A program made the translations under genes and the position numbers. Of a stretch of 16,211 bases of DNA, positions 1 to 9,478 are shown piece after piece. Every line of letters begins with the position of its first letter. Within the stretch, counting starts at the first letter, position 1. The stretch is taken from NCBI GenBank assembly GCA_027405735.1, contig JAPEHQ010000045.1:1-16211 (forward strand), given 5' to 3'. The stretch comes from Mucor racemosus. Lineage: Eukaryota; Mucoromycota; Mucoromycetes; Mucorales; Mucoraceae. Below the pieces are notes generated by a model, which saw only the letters and a program-made list of their open reading frames with translations, did not search any database and was not told the origin of the DNA.

Positions 1-264
1 AAATTTTATTTTTGACAAAAGACTTATTTGCTATATACATGCTGATTTCTCAGCGAGCATAATGTGGATTCTACAAAAAAGTTGAAACATTTGCAAAACC
101 TTTTACCCCGCTTAAAATACTCAACCATAATGGATGGCAAATATACTTTTTGAGATTTAATAATAAGCTTGATATGCACTTGAAATGCTGTTCTTAGCAA
201 AATTAAACATTCTTTGCTTTTTGGATTCAATGTTTTGCATTATTATAATTTATATATATTAAAA
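1..264. repeat. Diverged partial monomer, left flank of the array
   Basis: This segment aligns with the monomer stretch at 3127-3334, but is interrupted by many small length differences and is longer overall. Identical blocks include ttgacaaaagacttattt (12-29 versus 3138-3155), a 25-base block at 38-62 versus 3160-3184, cttttaccccgctt, and gatggcaaatat. Between them the left flank carries extra or replaced bases, for example 21 bases instead of 13 after the 25-base block. From 265 onward the sequence becomes the standard monomer. It contains one TTTTTGGAT motif (218-226) where the standard monomer has none at this position. No coding frame is convincing; the 68-codon minus-strand frame across 24-230 is not preserved in the related copies. 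Confidence 0.85.
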
Positions 265-3200
265 TCAGGGGTGGTTTTTTTGGATAATTTTTGGACCCCC
301 TAAACCTTGTAATTGTCAATCCTGTTTTGTTTTGTTTTTCTTTTTGTAGTTTTAACAATTTGGAGAATTTTCATATTTTTTTTACAAAAGTATCGCTAGG
401 AATCAGGCAACCAAGTTTTCTGGGGTAAAATTGGCTGCTGAAAACGAATCTGCAATTCATTTTATTGCATCTATCAATTTCGCCGAGTGAAATGTCAAAA
501 GAGTCTGTATAAATAATCTTGCCAGAATATTACACTTTTATTAACAATATATCCTTTGGATGTATTTATATACATTAATTATAACTATTACTAGGGTTTT
601 ACTATCTAAGAATATGATGTAAGTCAGTAATCCGCATTGATTTACTGTAACACTAATTATAGACTGTGACCTTGGATGTGAGACCTAGGATGAGTATTGA
701 CATAACACCGAGATTTTTGTGGTATAAACTCTGCTGGATTCTAGTATATACGCCTATGGCAACCCTTAAATTTCATTAGAAAGTCTTGAACACATAATAA
801 AAGTTGTTAAACAATTTATTACACACACTTTGATGTATAATTCTAAACGTTAAGTATAGTGTCGTATATTTTCATGTTTGATAAATAATACTTAAAAAAG
901 AATACAATTAAAGCAGAATGAGTAATGAGTAATGAATCAGTTCTTCAACTGTATAATAAAAACAAGATATTGTTTATTTAGATATAAAAGTACGGCTTTT
1001 TATATTGATTTGACATTGCAATCCTGAAATGTAATTAAAGACACTATTGAACCATTAGATCTGTTTGATAGTAATCTATGGATTGAAATGAATCAATCAT
1101 AATTTAACCGTTCTTGCAGAACTTGTGAGTTGCCTTGTTTTAATGCTGCGCTAAATGTGCTTGTTGGATGTTGATTTGATAGCTACTTGATTGATTAACC
1201 GCTGGGATAAAATAATGTGGTGTCATAATTGAGGCCTAAGCGTTCTTGGTAATTACTAGATTAAACTTAGTACGCTAGGAGTTTCGTATATCCGATATCA
1301 AGACTTTGAACTTCAATACATGCCGTACAATCAATAGATTGTAAGATGTATTGATGCTGTAGAAAGTGATAACATATTATGGTACTACGTGATGGCATAC
1401 AACATACTACTGTAGTATATGATTCATATTTTTGTCAATGGTCACTCTTCCAAAAAAAAAAAGCCGAACAATCTCCGGAAGCGGCCATCTAATAATATTT
1501 CCAGGCTTTAAATTTTTAGAAAAAATTACCGGACAGCCCGGACGCTGTTGTTTAAATATCCCAAGCAGCTATAAGATGCAGGTATCGAAATTTCATACAA
1601 AAATTAAGATTCGACTATATTGCTATCAATTACTCAAAGGCTTATTTTAAGTAAAGCATAAATACAACCTACAACATTATTAGCCTAATAACAGATTTAA
1701 CTTGAAAAGTATAAGATGATACAAACGAATTCAAAAAAAGTCCATAAAATCACAAATTTAAAGGATTTATATATAAAAGCACTACGGCCGACCTGTGCTG
1801 CACAAGATGATTTTGTTGTGCCCAGGTGAACTGCACACTATTATGGCCTGATGAGTTGTTGCTTCCACTTAATAATGGCTGAAAGGATAACAAGATGCAC
1901 ATGGGCACAACAAAAGAAACTGCACACGAGCATAATAAAAAGCCTGTATGTGCAGAACTATAGATTCTGTCCGTGTGCATGACATTAATCCCATGTGTGC
2001 ATAATAGTAGAATTCCTTAAAAGCATATCATTGCCTTCGATTTGATCTGGTAATCAAGAAATACGTCCAACAATACAGTAGTAATAAATAATGATATCTA
2101 ATCTTAGAATGCGGTTAAATGAAAATATCAGTCTCTAATATAGACTGCTACCTATATGCCAACGTACCTGAGATGCTCAACTTTAATCTAAAGCTATGTT
2201 CCTAAAAATATCCAATCTTTCGTAGTTGGCAAATTTGAATGATGCAGAAATGGCCAGCTTAAAATTGAGAAAGCGCATTTGAAATGAAAATAAGTCGAGA
2301 AAGTACTAAGGTATTGCAATAATGGATATTAAGTAAAGTCTAGATTATTTTTCATTCTCTACCAGGATATTTAGTTTTTGGATGGCTGTAAAGACTTTTT
2401 TTTATTTTTTTATAAATTTTGTGAGAGCACTTTTTCTGTTATAGAAATCCATGAAGGGATGACTGGTATGCAAAACTAGAACCATAGGATAGTACTCATT
2501 AGCGTCTATCCAACGAATTTTACCTCGTCAAAAAATATTGATTTTTCATCGAGAAAATTGAGATTGAATGATTGATTTTTGGTGATACTACAAAAAAGGA
2601 TCCATTTTGGACGAGGATATTATACAAGGAAAAATTTTCGGTTTTACAAAAAAAAGATTAAAAAAATGTATATCCCCACAAAAAATAGGGCTACAGCTAC
2701 GTGTAAATACTCATTCTGTAGATAATTTTGTTGCGCATAATGTGAAAATAAAATATTTCAGGGTTGCATTTGAATAAAGAGTACTTTTTGATCAAAAACT
2801 GTTGAAATTTAATATTAAATTTACTAGAGATTTTATGAGAAAAATATTTTCAAAACCTACACAGTTCGATTTAAAATTAAAAACTGAACCTGAAACATTT
2901 AATACGCTAGTTCAACTTACTATGCATTTTTGTGAGTAATTAAACATACAAGGATTTTTTTGGATTTTTTTGGATTTTTTTTCCATTTGAACACTTTTTG
3001 GATTCAAGCTCAGTTACATGTGCATATCTGATTATACAATTTTATATGGTCATATTCAAAATCGGAGCGTGCCCCCATTTCAATAGATAATCATGAAATA
3101 AAAAATGTAGGGCTATACTTGATATGCTACAGAATATTGACAAAAGACTTATTTCTATTCATGCTGATTTCTCAGCGAGCATAAGGGCTTCAAAAGTGAA

Positions 3201-3334
3201 ACATTTGCTTTTACCCCGCTTAAAAACTCAACCTAAGATGGCAAATATCTCGAGATTTTAATAAGCTTGTTGCACTTAAATGCTGCTTAGCAAAATCTTC
3301 TTGTTTTTTCAATGTTTTATTATATATTAAAATT
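265..3334. repeat. Monomer copy 1 (3070 bp)
   Basis: First standard copy. It differs from copies 2-5 only by five instead of six T in the run at 335-339 and eleven instead of twelve A in the run at 1452-1462, as far as I could compare. The A-run change shifts the plus-strand reading frame that spans it, splitting a 90-codon frame seen in the other copies into a shorter one starting at 1432. All internal landmarks described for copy 2 are present here at offsets of -3070 to -3072. Confidence 0.95.
3163..3176. other. Conserved hairpin GCTGA-TTTC-TCAGC in left-flank islands
   Basis: A perfect 5-bp stem with a four-base loop sits inside the 25-base block (3160-3184) that is identical in the diverged left flank (38-62, hairpin 41-54). 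Other copies: 6235-6248, 9307-9320, 12379-12392 and 15451-15464. The neighbouring sequence has changed in length on both sides, so the hairpin-bearing block is better conserved than its surroundings. It could be a protein-binding site or part of an RNA; no family is recognised. Confidence 0.45.
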
Positions 3335-3448
3335 TCAGGGGTGGTTTTTTTGGATAATTTTTGGACCCCCTAAACCTTGTAATTGTCAATCCTGTTTTGT
3401 TTTGTTTTTTCTTTTTGTAGTTTTAACAATTTGGAGAATTTTCATATT

Positions 3449-3488
3449 TTTTTTACAAAAGTATCGCTAGGAATCAGGCAACCAAGTT
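3449..3488. other. Conserved island 1 (40 bases, core and right flank identical)
   Basis: Forty bases, beginning with six T and acaaaagtatcgctagg and ending in ccaagtt, are identical between the core copies and the diverged right flank (15701-15740), although sequence on both sides has changed. Other copies are at 378-417, 6521-6560, 9593-9632 and 12665-12704. One frame is open through it in the core (from 356 to a TGA at 488-490 in copy 1), but that frame is not kept past the island in the right flank, so protein coding is doubtful. Function unknown; a protein-binding or RNA-processing site is possible. Confidence 0.6.
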
Positions 3489-3543
3489 TTCTGGGGTAAA
3501 ATTGGCTGCTGAAAACGAATCTGCAATTCATTTTATTGCATCT

Positions 3544-3587
3544 ATCAATTTCGCCGAGTGAAATGTCAAAAGAGTCTGTATAAATAA
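3544..3587 (+). promoter_or_regulatory. Conserved island 3 with TATAAATA box (possible core promoter)
   Basis: A 44-base block is identical in the core copies and the right flank (15779-15822). It contains tttcgccgagtgaaatg and ends in ctgtataaataa. The TATAAATA string (3579-3586; 508-515 in copy 1; 15814-15821 in the flank) is a good match to the eukaryotic TATA box, and a smaller conserved block, gaaaacgaatctgca (3511-3525; flank 15750-15764), lies just upstream. Conservation that stops at the box while neighbouring sequence changes would fit a promoter. Equally, TAA at the end could be a stop codon of a lost exon. TATA-like strings are expected by chance in A+T-rich DNA, so the functional call is weak while the conservation is clear. 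Confidence 0.25.
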
Positions 3588-3696
3588 TCTTGCCAGAATA
3601 TTACACTTTTATTAACAATATATCCTTTGGATGTATTTATATACATTAATTATAACTATTACTAGGGTTTTACTATCTAAGAATATGATGTAAGTC

Positions 3697-3711
3697 AGTA
3701 ATCCGCATTGA
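3697..3711. other. Conserved island 4 (agtaatccgcattga)
   Basis: Fifteen bases identical between the core (626-640 in copy 1) and the right flank (15906-15920). It is the last block shared in order before the roughly 2-kb deletion in the right flank, so it also marks the left edge of that deletion. No function recognised. Confidence 0.45.
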
Positions 3712-3987
3712 TTTACTGTAACACTAATTATAGACTGTGACCTTGGATGTGAGACCTAGGATGAGTATTGACATAACACCGAGATTTTTGTGGTATAAAC
3801 TCTGCTGGATTCTAGTATATACGCCTATGGCAACCCTTAAATTTCATTAGAAAGTCTTGAACACATAATAAAAGTTGTTAAACAATTTATTACACACACT
3901 TTGATGTATAATTCTAAACGTTAAGTATAGTGTCGTATATTTTCATGTTTGATAAATAATACTTAAAAAAGAATACAATTAAAGCAG

Positions 3988-4008
3988 AATGAGTAATGAG
4001 TAATGAAT
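3988..4008 (+). repeat. Short tandem repeat, AATGAGT x3
   Basis: Two perfect copies of aatgagt are followed by a third with one change (aatgaat). The same array lies at 917-937 and at +3072 steps in later copies. It is a minor microsatellite inside an otherwise featureless A+T-rich stretch. Confidence 0.8.
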
Positions 4009-4151
4009 CAGTTCTTCAACTGTATAATAAAAACAAGATATTGTTTATTTAGATATAAAAGTACGGCTTTTTATATTGATTTGACATTGCAATCCTGAAA
4101 TGTAATTAAAGACACTATTGAACCATTAGATCTGTTTGATAGTAATCTATG

Positions 4152-4169
4152 GATTGAAATGAATCAATC
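4152..4169. repeat. Small inverted repeat GATTGA / TCAATC
   Basis: A perfect 6-bp stem around a 6-base spacer (copy 1: 1081-1098). It is within what chance produces in A+T-rich DNA and is recorded only for completeness. Confidence 0.4.
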
Positions 4170-4396
4170 ATAATTTAACCGTTCTTGCAGAACTTGTGAG
4201 TTGCCTTGTTTTAATGCTGCGCTAAATGTGCTTGTTGGATGTTGATTTGATAGCTACTTGATTGATTAACCGCTGGGATAAAATAATGTGGTGTCATAAT
4301 TGAGGCCTAAGCGTTCTTGGTAATTACTAGATTAAACTTAGTACGCTAGGAGTTTCGTATATCCGATATCAAGACTTTGAACTTCAATACATGCCG

Positions 4397-4414
4397 TACA
4401 ATCAATAGATTGTA
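4397..4414. repeat. Perfect hairpin TACAATC-AATA-GATTGTA
   Basis: Seven paired bases on each side of a 4-base loop (copy 1: 1326-1343; later copies at 7469, 10541 and 13613). It is compact enough to extrude or to form in a transcript, but no terminator T run follows it, and the right flank has lost the whole region, so its importance cannot be judged. Confidence 0.5.
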
Positions 4415-4522
4415 AGATGTATTGATGCTGTAGAAAGTGATAACATATTATGGTACTACGTGATGGCATACAACATACTACTGTAGTATATGATTCATAT
4501 TTTTGTCAATGGTCACTCTTCC

Positions 4523-4534
4523 AAAAAAAAAAAA
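4523..4534 (+). repeat. Homopolymer A run (12 A; 11 in copy 1)
   Basis: Twelve A follow cttcc in copies 2-5 and eleven in copy 1 (1452-1462). This is one of only two differences found among the five core copies. Homopolymer length is both a fast-mutating feature and a common sequencing error, so the difference may not be biological. Confidence 0.9.
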
Positions 4535-4654
4535 GCCGAACAATCTCCGGAAGCGGCCATCTAATAATATTTCCAGGCTTTAAATTTTTAGAAAAAATTA
4601 CCGGACAGCCCGGACGCTGTTGTTTAAATATCCCAAGCAGCTATAAGATGCAGG
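4535..4654. other. G+C-richer island next to the A run
   Basis: About 120 bases stand out from the A+T-rich surroundings, with tccggaagcggcc near the start and a ccggac direct repeat in ccggacagcccggac. A short AAAGCC / GGCTTT inverted pair lies at its left end (copy 1: 1460-1465 with 1504-1509). Its internal string tttttagaaaaaattaccgg recurs outside its normal context as the last 20 bases of the window (16192-16211), which suggests it belongs to a dispersed element. The A run at its left border could be the tail of an inserted retroposon in the reverse sense, but I see no target-site duplication. Other copies: 1463-1582, 7607-7726, 10679-10798 and 13751-13870. Confidence 0.4.
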
Positions 4655-4839
4655 TATCGAAATTTCATACAAAAATTAAGATTCGACTATATTGCTATCA
4701 ATTACTCAAAGGCTTATTTTAAGTAAAGCATAAATACAACCTACAACATTATTAGCCTAATAACAGATTTAACTTGAAAAGTATAAGATGATACAAACGA
4801 ATTCAAAAAAAGTCCATAAAATCACAAATTTAAAGGATT

Positions 4840-5082
4840 TATATATAAAAGCACTACGGCCGACCTGTGCTGCACAAGATGATTTTGTTGTGCCCAGGTG
4901 AACTGCACACTATTATGGCCTGATGAGTTGTTGCTTCCACTTAATAATGGCTGAAAGGATAACAAGATGCACATGGGCACAACAAAAGAAACTGCACACG
5001 AGCATAATAAAAAGCCTGTATGTGCAGAACTATAGATTCTGTCCGTGTGCATGACATTAATCCCATGTGTGCATAATAGTAG
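4840..5082. repeat. Fold-back module with TGCAC/GTGCA motifs (possible structured RNA or MITE-like insert)
   Basis: This segment carries the strongest inverted repeat in the monomer: TTTTTGTTGTGCCCA-like arm TTTTGTTGTGCCCAgGTG (4883-4900) pairs with CACaTGGGCACAACAAAA (4970-4987), 17 of 18 positions, around a 69-base spacer. Further partial arms occur: ctattatg (4910-4917) with cataatag (5072-5079), and atgcacatggg (4967-4977) with cccatgtgtgcat (5062-5074). The decamer aactgcacac is directly repeated (4901-4910, 4990-4999). TGCAC/GTGCA strings are concentrated here and rare elsewhere. A 76-codon minus-strand frame overlaps it, with a hydrophobic stretch, but it resembles no family known to me. 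Other copies: 1768-2010, 7912-8154, 10984-11226 and 14056-14298. Identity as ncRNA or mobile element is inference. Confidence 0.4.
4844..4851 (+). promoter_or_regulatory. TATA-like box (TATAAAAG) upstream of the fold-back module
   Basis: TATATATAAAAG (4840-4851) contains a perfect TATAAAAG and is followed at once by G+C-richer sequence (actacggccgacc). A transcript starting the usual 25-30 bases downstream would begin just before the long inverted repeat. Other copies: 1772-1779, 7916-7923, 10988-10995 and 14060-14067. The spacing is suggestive, but there is no conservation test because the diverged flanks lack this region. Confidence 0.22.
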
Positions 5083-5200
5083 AATTCCTTAAAAGCATAT
5101 CATTGCCTTCGATTTGATCTGGTAATCAAGAAATACGTCCAACAATACAGTAGTAATAAATAATGATATCTAATCTTAGAATGCGGTTAAATGAAAATAT

Positions 5201-5219
5201 CAGTCTCTAATATAGACTG
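5201..5219. repeat. Perfect hairpin CAGTCT-loop-AGACTG
   Basis: Six paired bases around a 7-base loop (copy 1: 2129-2147). It sits about 120 bases downstream of the fold-back module. It could be part of the same structured region, but a stem of this size is not exceptional by itself. Confidence 0.4.
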
Positions 5220-6023
5220 CTACCTATATGCCAACGTACCTGAGATGCTCAACTTTAATCTAAAGCTATGTTCCTAAAAATATCCAATCTTTCGTAGTTG
5301 GCAAATTTGAATGATGCAGAAATGGCCAGCTTAAAATTGAGAAAGCGCATTTGAAATGAAAATAAGTCGAGAAAGTACTAAGGTATTGCAATAATGGATA
5401 TTAAGTAAAGTCTAGATTATTTTTCATTCTCTACCAGGATATTTAGTTTTTGGATGGCTGTAAAGACTTTTTTTTATTTTTTTATAAATTTTGTGAGAGC
5501 ACTTTTTCTGTTATAGAAATCCATGAAGGGATGACTGGTATGCAAAACTAGAACCATAGGATAGTACTCATTAGCGTCTATCCAACGAATTTTACCTCGT
5601 CAAAAAATATTGATTTTTCATCGAGAAAATTGAGATTGAATGATTGATTTTTGGTGATACTACAAAAAAGGATCCATTTTGGACGAGGATATTATACAAG
5701 GAAAAATTTTCGGTTTTACAAAAAAAAGATTAAAAAAATGTATATCCCCACAAAAAATAGGGCTACAGCTACGTGTAAATACTCATTCTGTAGATAATTT
5801 TGTTGCGCATAATGTGAAAATAAAATATTTCAGGGTTGCATTTGAATAAAGAGTACTTTTTGATCAAAAACTGTTGAAATTTAATATTAAATTTACTAGA
5901 GATTTTATGAGAAAAATATTTTCAAAACCTACACAGTTCGATTTAAAATTAAAAACTGAACCTGAAACATTTAATACGCTAGTTCAACTTACTATGCATT
6001 TTTGTGAGTAATTAAACATACAA

Positions 6024-6053
6024 GGATTTTTTTGGATTTTTTTGGATTTTTTT
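6024..6053 (+). repeat. Tandem decamer GGATTTTTTT x3
   Basis: Three perfect copies of a 10-base unit, one exact helical repeat apart. Other copies lie at 2952-2981, 9096-9125, 12168-12197 and 15240-15269. It accounts for two of the five TTTTTGGAT motifs per monomer, and a third lies 20 bases further on. T tracts phased at 10 bp would be expected to bend DNA. Confidence 0.85.
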
Positions 6054-6177
6054 TCCATTTGAACACTTTTTGGATTCAAGCTCAGTTACATGTGCATATC
6101 TGATTATACAATTTTATATGGTCATATTCAAAATCGGAGCGTGCCCCCATTTCAATAGATAATCATGAAATAAAAAA

Positions 6178-6203
6178 TGTAGGGCTATACTTGATATGCT
6201 ACA
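6178..6203. repeat. Bulged hairpin TGTAG...CTACA
   Basis: TGTAG pairs with CTACA. After a two-base bulge, C and ATA pair with TAT and G around a short cttga loop, giving nine pairs with two bulges. Other copies: 3106-3131, 9250-9275, 12322-12347 and 15394-15419. It lies about seven bases before the block shared with the left flank, close to one end of the most rearranged part of the monomer. Confidence 0.4.
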
Positions 6204-6406
6204 GAATATTGACAAAAGACTTATTTCTATTCATGCTGATTTCTCAGCGAGCATAAGGGCTTCAAAAGTGAAACATTTGCTTTTACCCCGCTTAAAAACT
6301 CAACCTAAGATGGCAAATATCTCGAGATTTTAATAAGCTTGTTGCACTTAAATGCTGCTTAGCAAAATCTTCTTGTTTTTTCAATGTTTTATTATATATT
6401 AAAATT

Positions 6407-9400
6407 TCAGGGGTGGTTTTTTTGGATAATTTTTGGACCCCCTAAACCTTGTAATTGTCAATCCTGTTTTGTTTTGTTTTTTCTTTTTGTAGTTTTAACA
6501 ATTTGGAGAATTTTCATATTTTTTTTACAAAAGTATCGCTAGGAATCAGGCAACCAAGTTTTCTGGGGTAAAATTGGCTGCTGAAAACGAATCTGCAATT
6601 CATTTTATTGCATCTATCAATTTCGCCGAGTGAAATGTCAAAAGAGTCTGTATAAATAATCTTGCCAGAATATTACACTTTTATTAACAATATATCCTTT
6701 GGATGTATTTATATACATTAATTATAACTATTACTAGGGTTTTACTATCTAAGAATATGATGTAAGTCAGTAATCCGCATTGATTTACTGTAACACTAAT
6801 TATAGACTGTGACCTTGGATGTGAGACCTAGGATGAGTATTGACATAACACCGAGATTTTTGTGGTATAAACTCTGCTGGATTCTAGTATATACGCCTAT
6901 GGCAACCCTTAAATTTCATTAGAAAGTCTTGAACACATAATAAAAGTTGTTAAACAATTTATTACACACACTTTGATGTATAATTCTAAACGTTAAGTAT
7001 AGTGTCGTATATTTTCATGTTTGATAAATAATACTTAAAAAAGAATACAATTAAAGCAGAATGAGTAATGAGTAATGAATCAGTTCTTCAACTGTATAAT
7101 AAAAACAAGATATTGTTTATTTAGATATAAAAGTACGGCTTTTTATATTGATTTGACATTGCAATCCTGAAATGTAATTAAAGACACTATTGAACCATTA
7201 GATCTGTTTGATAGTAATCTATGGATTGAAATGAATCAATCATAATTTAACCGTTCTTGCAGAACTTGTGAGTTGCCTTGTTTTAATGCTGCGCTAAATG
7301 TGCTTGTTGGATGTTGATTTGATAGCTACTTGATTGATTAACCGCTGGGATAAAATAATGTGGTGTCATAATTGAGGCCTAAGCGTTCTTGGTAATTACT
7401 AGATTAAACTTAGTACGCTAGGAGTTTCGTATATCCGATATCAAGACTTTGAACTTCAATACATGCCGTACAATCAATAGATTGTAAGATGTATTGATGC
7501 TGTAGAAAGTGATAACATATTATGGTACTACGTGATGGCATACAACATACTACTGTAGTATATGATTCATATTTTTGTCAATGGTCACTCTTCCAAAAAA
7601 AAAAAAGCCGAACAATCTCCGGAAGCGGCCATCTAATAATATTTCCAGGCTTTAAATTTTTAGAAAAAATTACCGGACAGCCCGGACGCTGTTGTTTAAA
7701 TATCCCAAGCAGCTATAAGATGCAGGTATCGAAATTTCATACAAAAATTAAGATTCGACTATATTGCTATCAATTACTCAAAGGCTTATTTTAAGTAAAG
7801 CATAAATACAACCTACAACATTATTAGCCTAATAACAGATTTAACTTGAAAAGTATAAGATGATACAAACGAATTCAAAAAAAGTCCATAAAATCACAAA
7901 TTTAAAGGATTTATATATAAAAGCACTACGGCCGACCTGTGCTGCACAAGATGATTTTGTTGTGCCCAGGTGAACTGCACACTATTATGGCCTGATGAGT
8001 TGTTGCTTCCACTTAATAATGGCTGAAAGGATAACAAGATGCACATGGGCACAACAAAAGAAACTGCACACGAGCATAATAAAAAGCCTGTATGTGCAGA
8101 ACTATAGATTCTGTCCGTGTGCATGACATTAATCCCATGTGTGCATAATAGTAGAATTCCTTAAAAGCATATCATTGCCTTCGATTTGATCTGGTAATCA
8201 AGAAATACGTCCAACAATACAGTAGTAATAAATAATGATATCTAATCTTAGAATGCGGTTAAATGAAAATATCAGTCTCTAATATAGACTGCTACCTATA
8301 TGCCAACGTACCTGAGATGCTCAACTTTAATCTAAAGCTATGTTCCTAAAAATATCCAATCTTTCGTAGTTGGCAAATTTGAATGATGCAGAAATGGCCA
8401 GCTTAAAATTGAGAAAGCGCATTTGAAATGAAAATAAGTCGAGAAAGTACTAAGGTATTGCAATAATGGATATTAAGTAAAGTCTAGATTATTTTTCATT
8501 CTCTACCAGGATATTTAGTTTTTGGATGGCTGTAAAGACTTTTTTTTATTTTTTTATAAATTTTGTGAGAGCACTTTTTCTGTTATAGAAATCCATGAAG
8601 GGATGACTGGTATGCAAAACTAGAACCATAGGATAGTACTCATTAGCGTCTATCCAACGAATTTTACCTCGTCAAAAAATATTGATTTTTCATCGAGAAA
8701 ATTGAGATTGAATGATTGATTTTTGGTGATACTACAAAAAAGGATCCATTTTGGACGAGGATATTATACAAGGAAAAATTTTCGGTTTTACAAAAAAAAG
8801 ATTAAAAAAATGTATATCCCCACAAAAAATAGGGCTACAGCTACGTGTAAATACTCATTCTGTAGATAATTTTGTTGCGCATAATGTGAAAATAAAATAT
8901 TTCAGGGTTGCATTTGAATAAAGAGTACTTTTTGATCAAAAACTGTTGAAATTTAATATTAAATTTACTAGAGATTTTATGAGAAAAATATTTTCAAAAC
9001 CTACACAGTTCGATTTAAAATTAAAAACTGAACCTGAAACATTTAATACGCTAGTTCAACTTACTATGCATTTTTGTGAGTAATTAAACATACAAGGATT
9101 TTTTTGGATTTTTTTGGATTTTTTTTCCATTTGAACACTTTTTGGATTCAAGCTCAGTTACATGTGCATATCTGATTATACAATTTTATATGGTCATATT
9201 CAAAATCGGAGCGTGCCCCCATTTCAATAGATAATCATGAAATAAAAAATGTAGGGCTATACTTGATATGCTACAGAATATTGACAAAAGACTTATTTCT
9301 ATTCATGCTGATTTCTCAGCGAGCATAAGGGCTTCAAAAGTGAAACATTTGCTTTTACCCCGCTTAAAAACTCAACCTAAGATGGCAAATATCTCGAGAT

Positions 9401-9478
9401 TTTAATAAGCTTGTTGCACTTAAATGCTGCTTAGCAAAATCTTCTTGTTTTTTCAATGTTTTATTATATATTAAAATT
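6407..9478. repeat. Monomer copy 3 (3072 bp)
   Basis: Identical to copy 2 at every block compared, including the 12-base A run and the six-base T run that distinguish copy 1. All internal features of copy 2 recur at +3072. Confidence 0.97.

Larger units (their letters stand above)
3335..6406. repeat. Monomer copy 2 (3072 bp, reference copy for the map)
   Basis: Standard full-length copy used as the coordinate reference for the internal features listed here. The phase chosen starts at tcaggggtgg, because this is where the left flank becomes identical to the array. Gene-free stretches: 3712-4396 holds only a short AATGAGT repeat and an inverted repeat; 4655-4839 shows nothing recognisable; 5083-6023 shows one perfect 6-bp hairpin and T-rich runs near 5469-5484 but no gene, RNA or mobile-element signature; 6054-6177 shows nothing beyond one TTTTTGGAT motif. 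Confidence 0.97.

Noticed and set aside
24..230. 68-codon minus-strand frame in the left flank
   Set aside because: The related monomer positions do not preserve the frame, owing to many length differences that are not multiples of three.
321..349. 3' splice acceptor (long pyrimidine tract ending in tttttgtag, with ctaaac upstream)
   Set aside because: The match is good, but the AG is changed to AA in the diverged right flank, a stop follows at once in the most open frame, and no donor-exon partner is evident. T-rich tracts ending in AG are common here.
1849..1884. Hammerhead ribozyme, because ctgatgag and gctgaaa occur in order inside a satellite-like repeat
   Set aside because: The sequence between them does not form stem II directly next to the core, and there is no NUH cleavage site followed by a strand complementary to the stem I side. 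The cataat match downstream is preceded by cgag, not a cleavage triplet.
2395..2425. Yeast-type replication origin or terminator in the T-rich run
   Set aside because: Only A/T richness supports it; no clear consensus match or associated hairpin was seen.
265..3334. rDNA, 5S, snRNA, spliced-leader or tRNA gene repeat
   Set aside because: I looked for hallmark sequences of these families on both strands and found none. A gttcgattt string near 2860 resembles part of a B box but has no cloverleaf around it.
4450..4722. 90-codon plus-strand frame repeated in copies 2-5
   Set aside because: It starts in one composition block, crosses the A run, and is broken by the A-run change in copy 1. It resembles no known protein and is near the length expected by chance in this A+T-rich sequence. 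Its repetition only reflects the repeat.
4822..5052. 76-codon minus-strand frame repeated in every copy
   Set aside because: It overlaps the inverted-repeat module, whose structure explains the unusual residues. No homologue is recognised, and identical copies give no evidence of selection on the protein.
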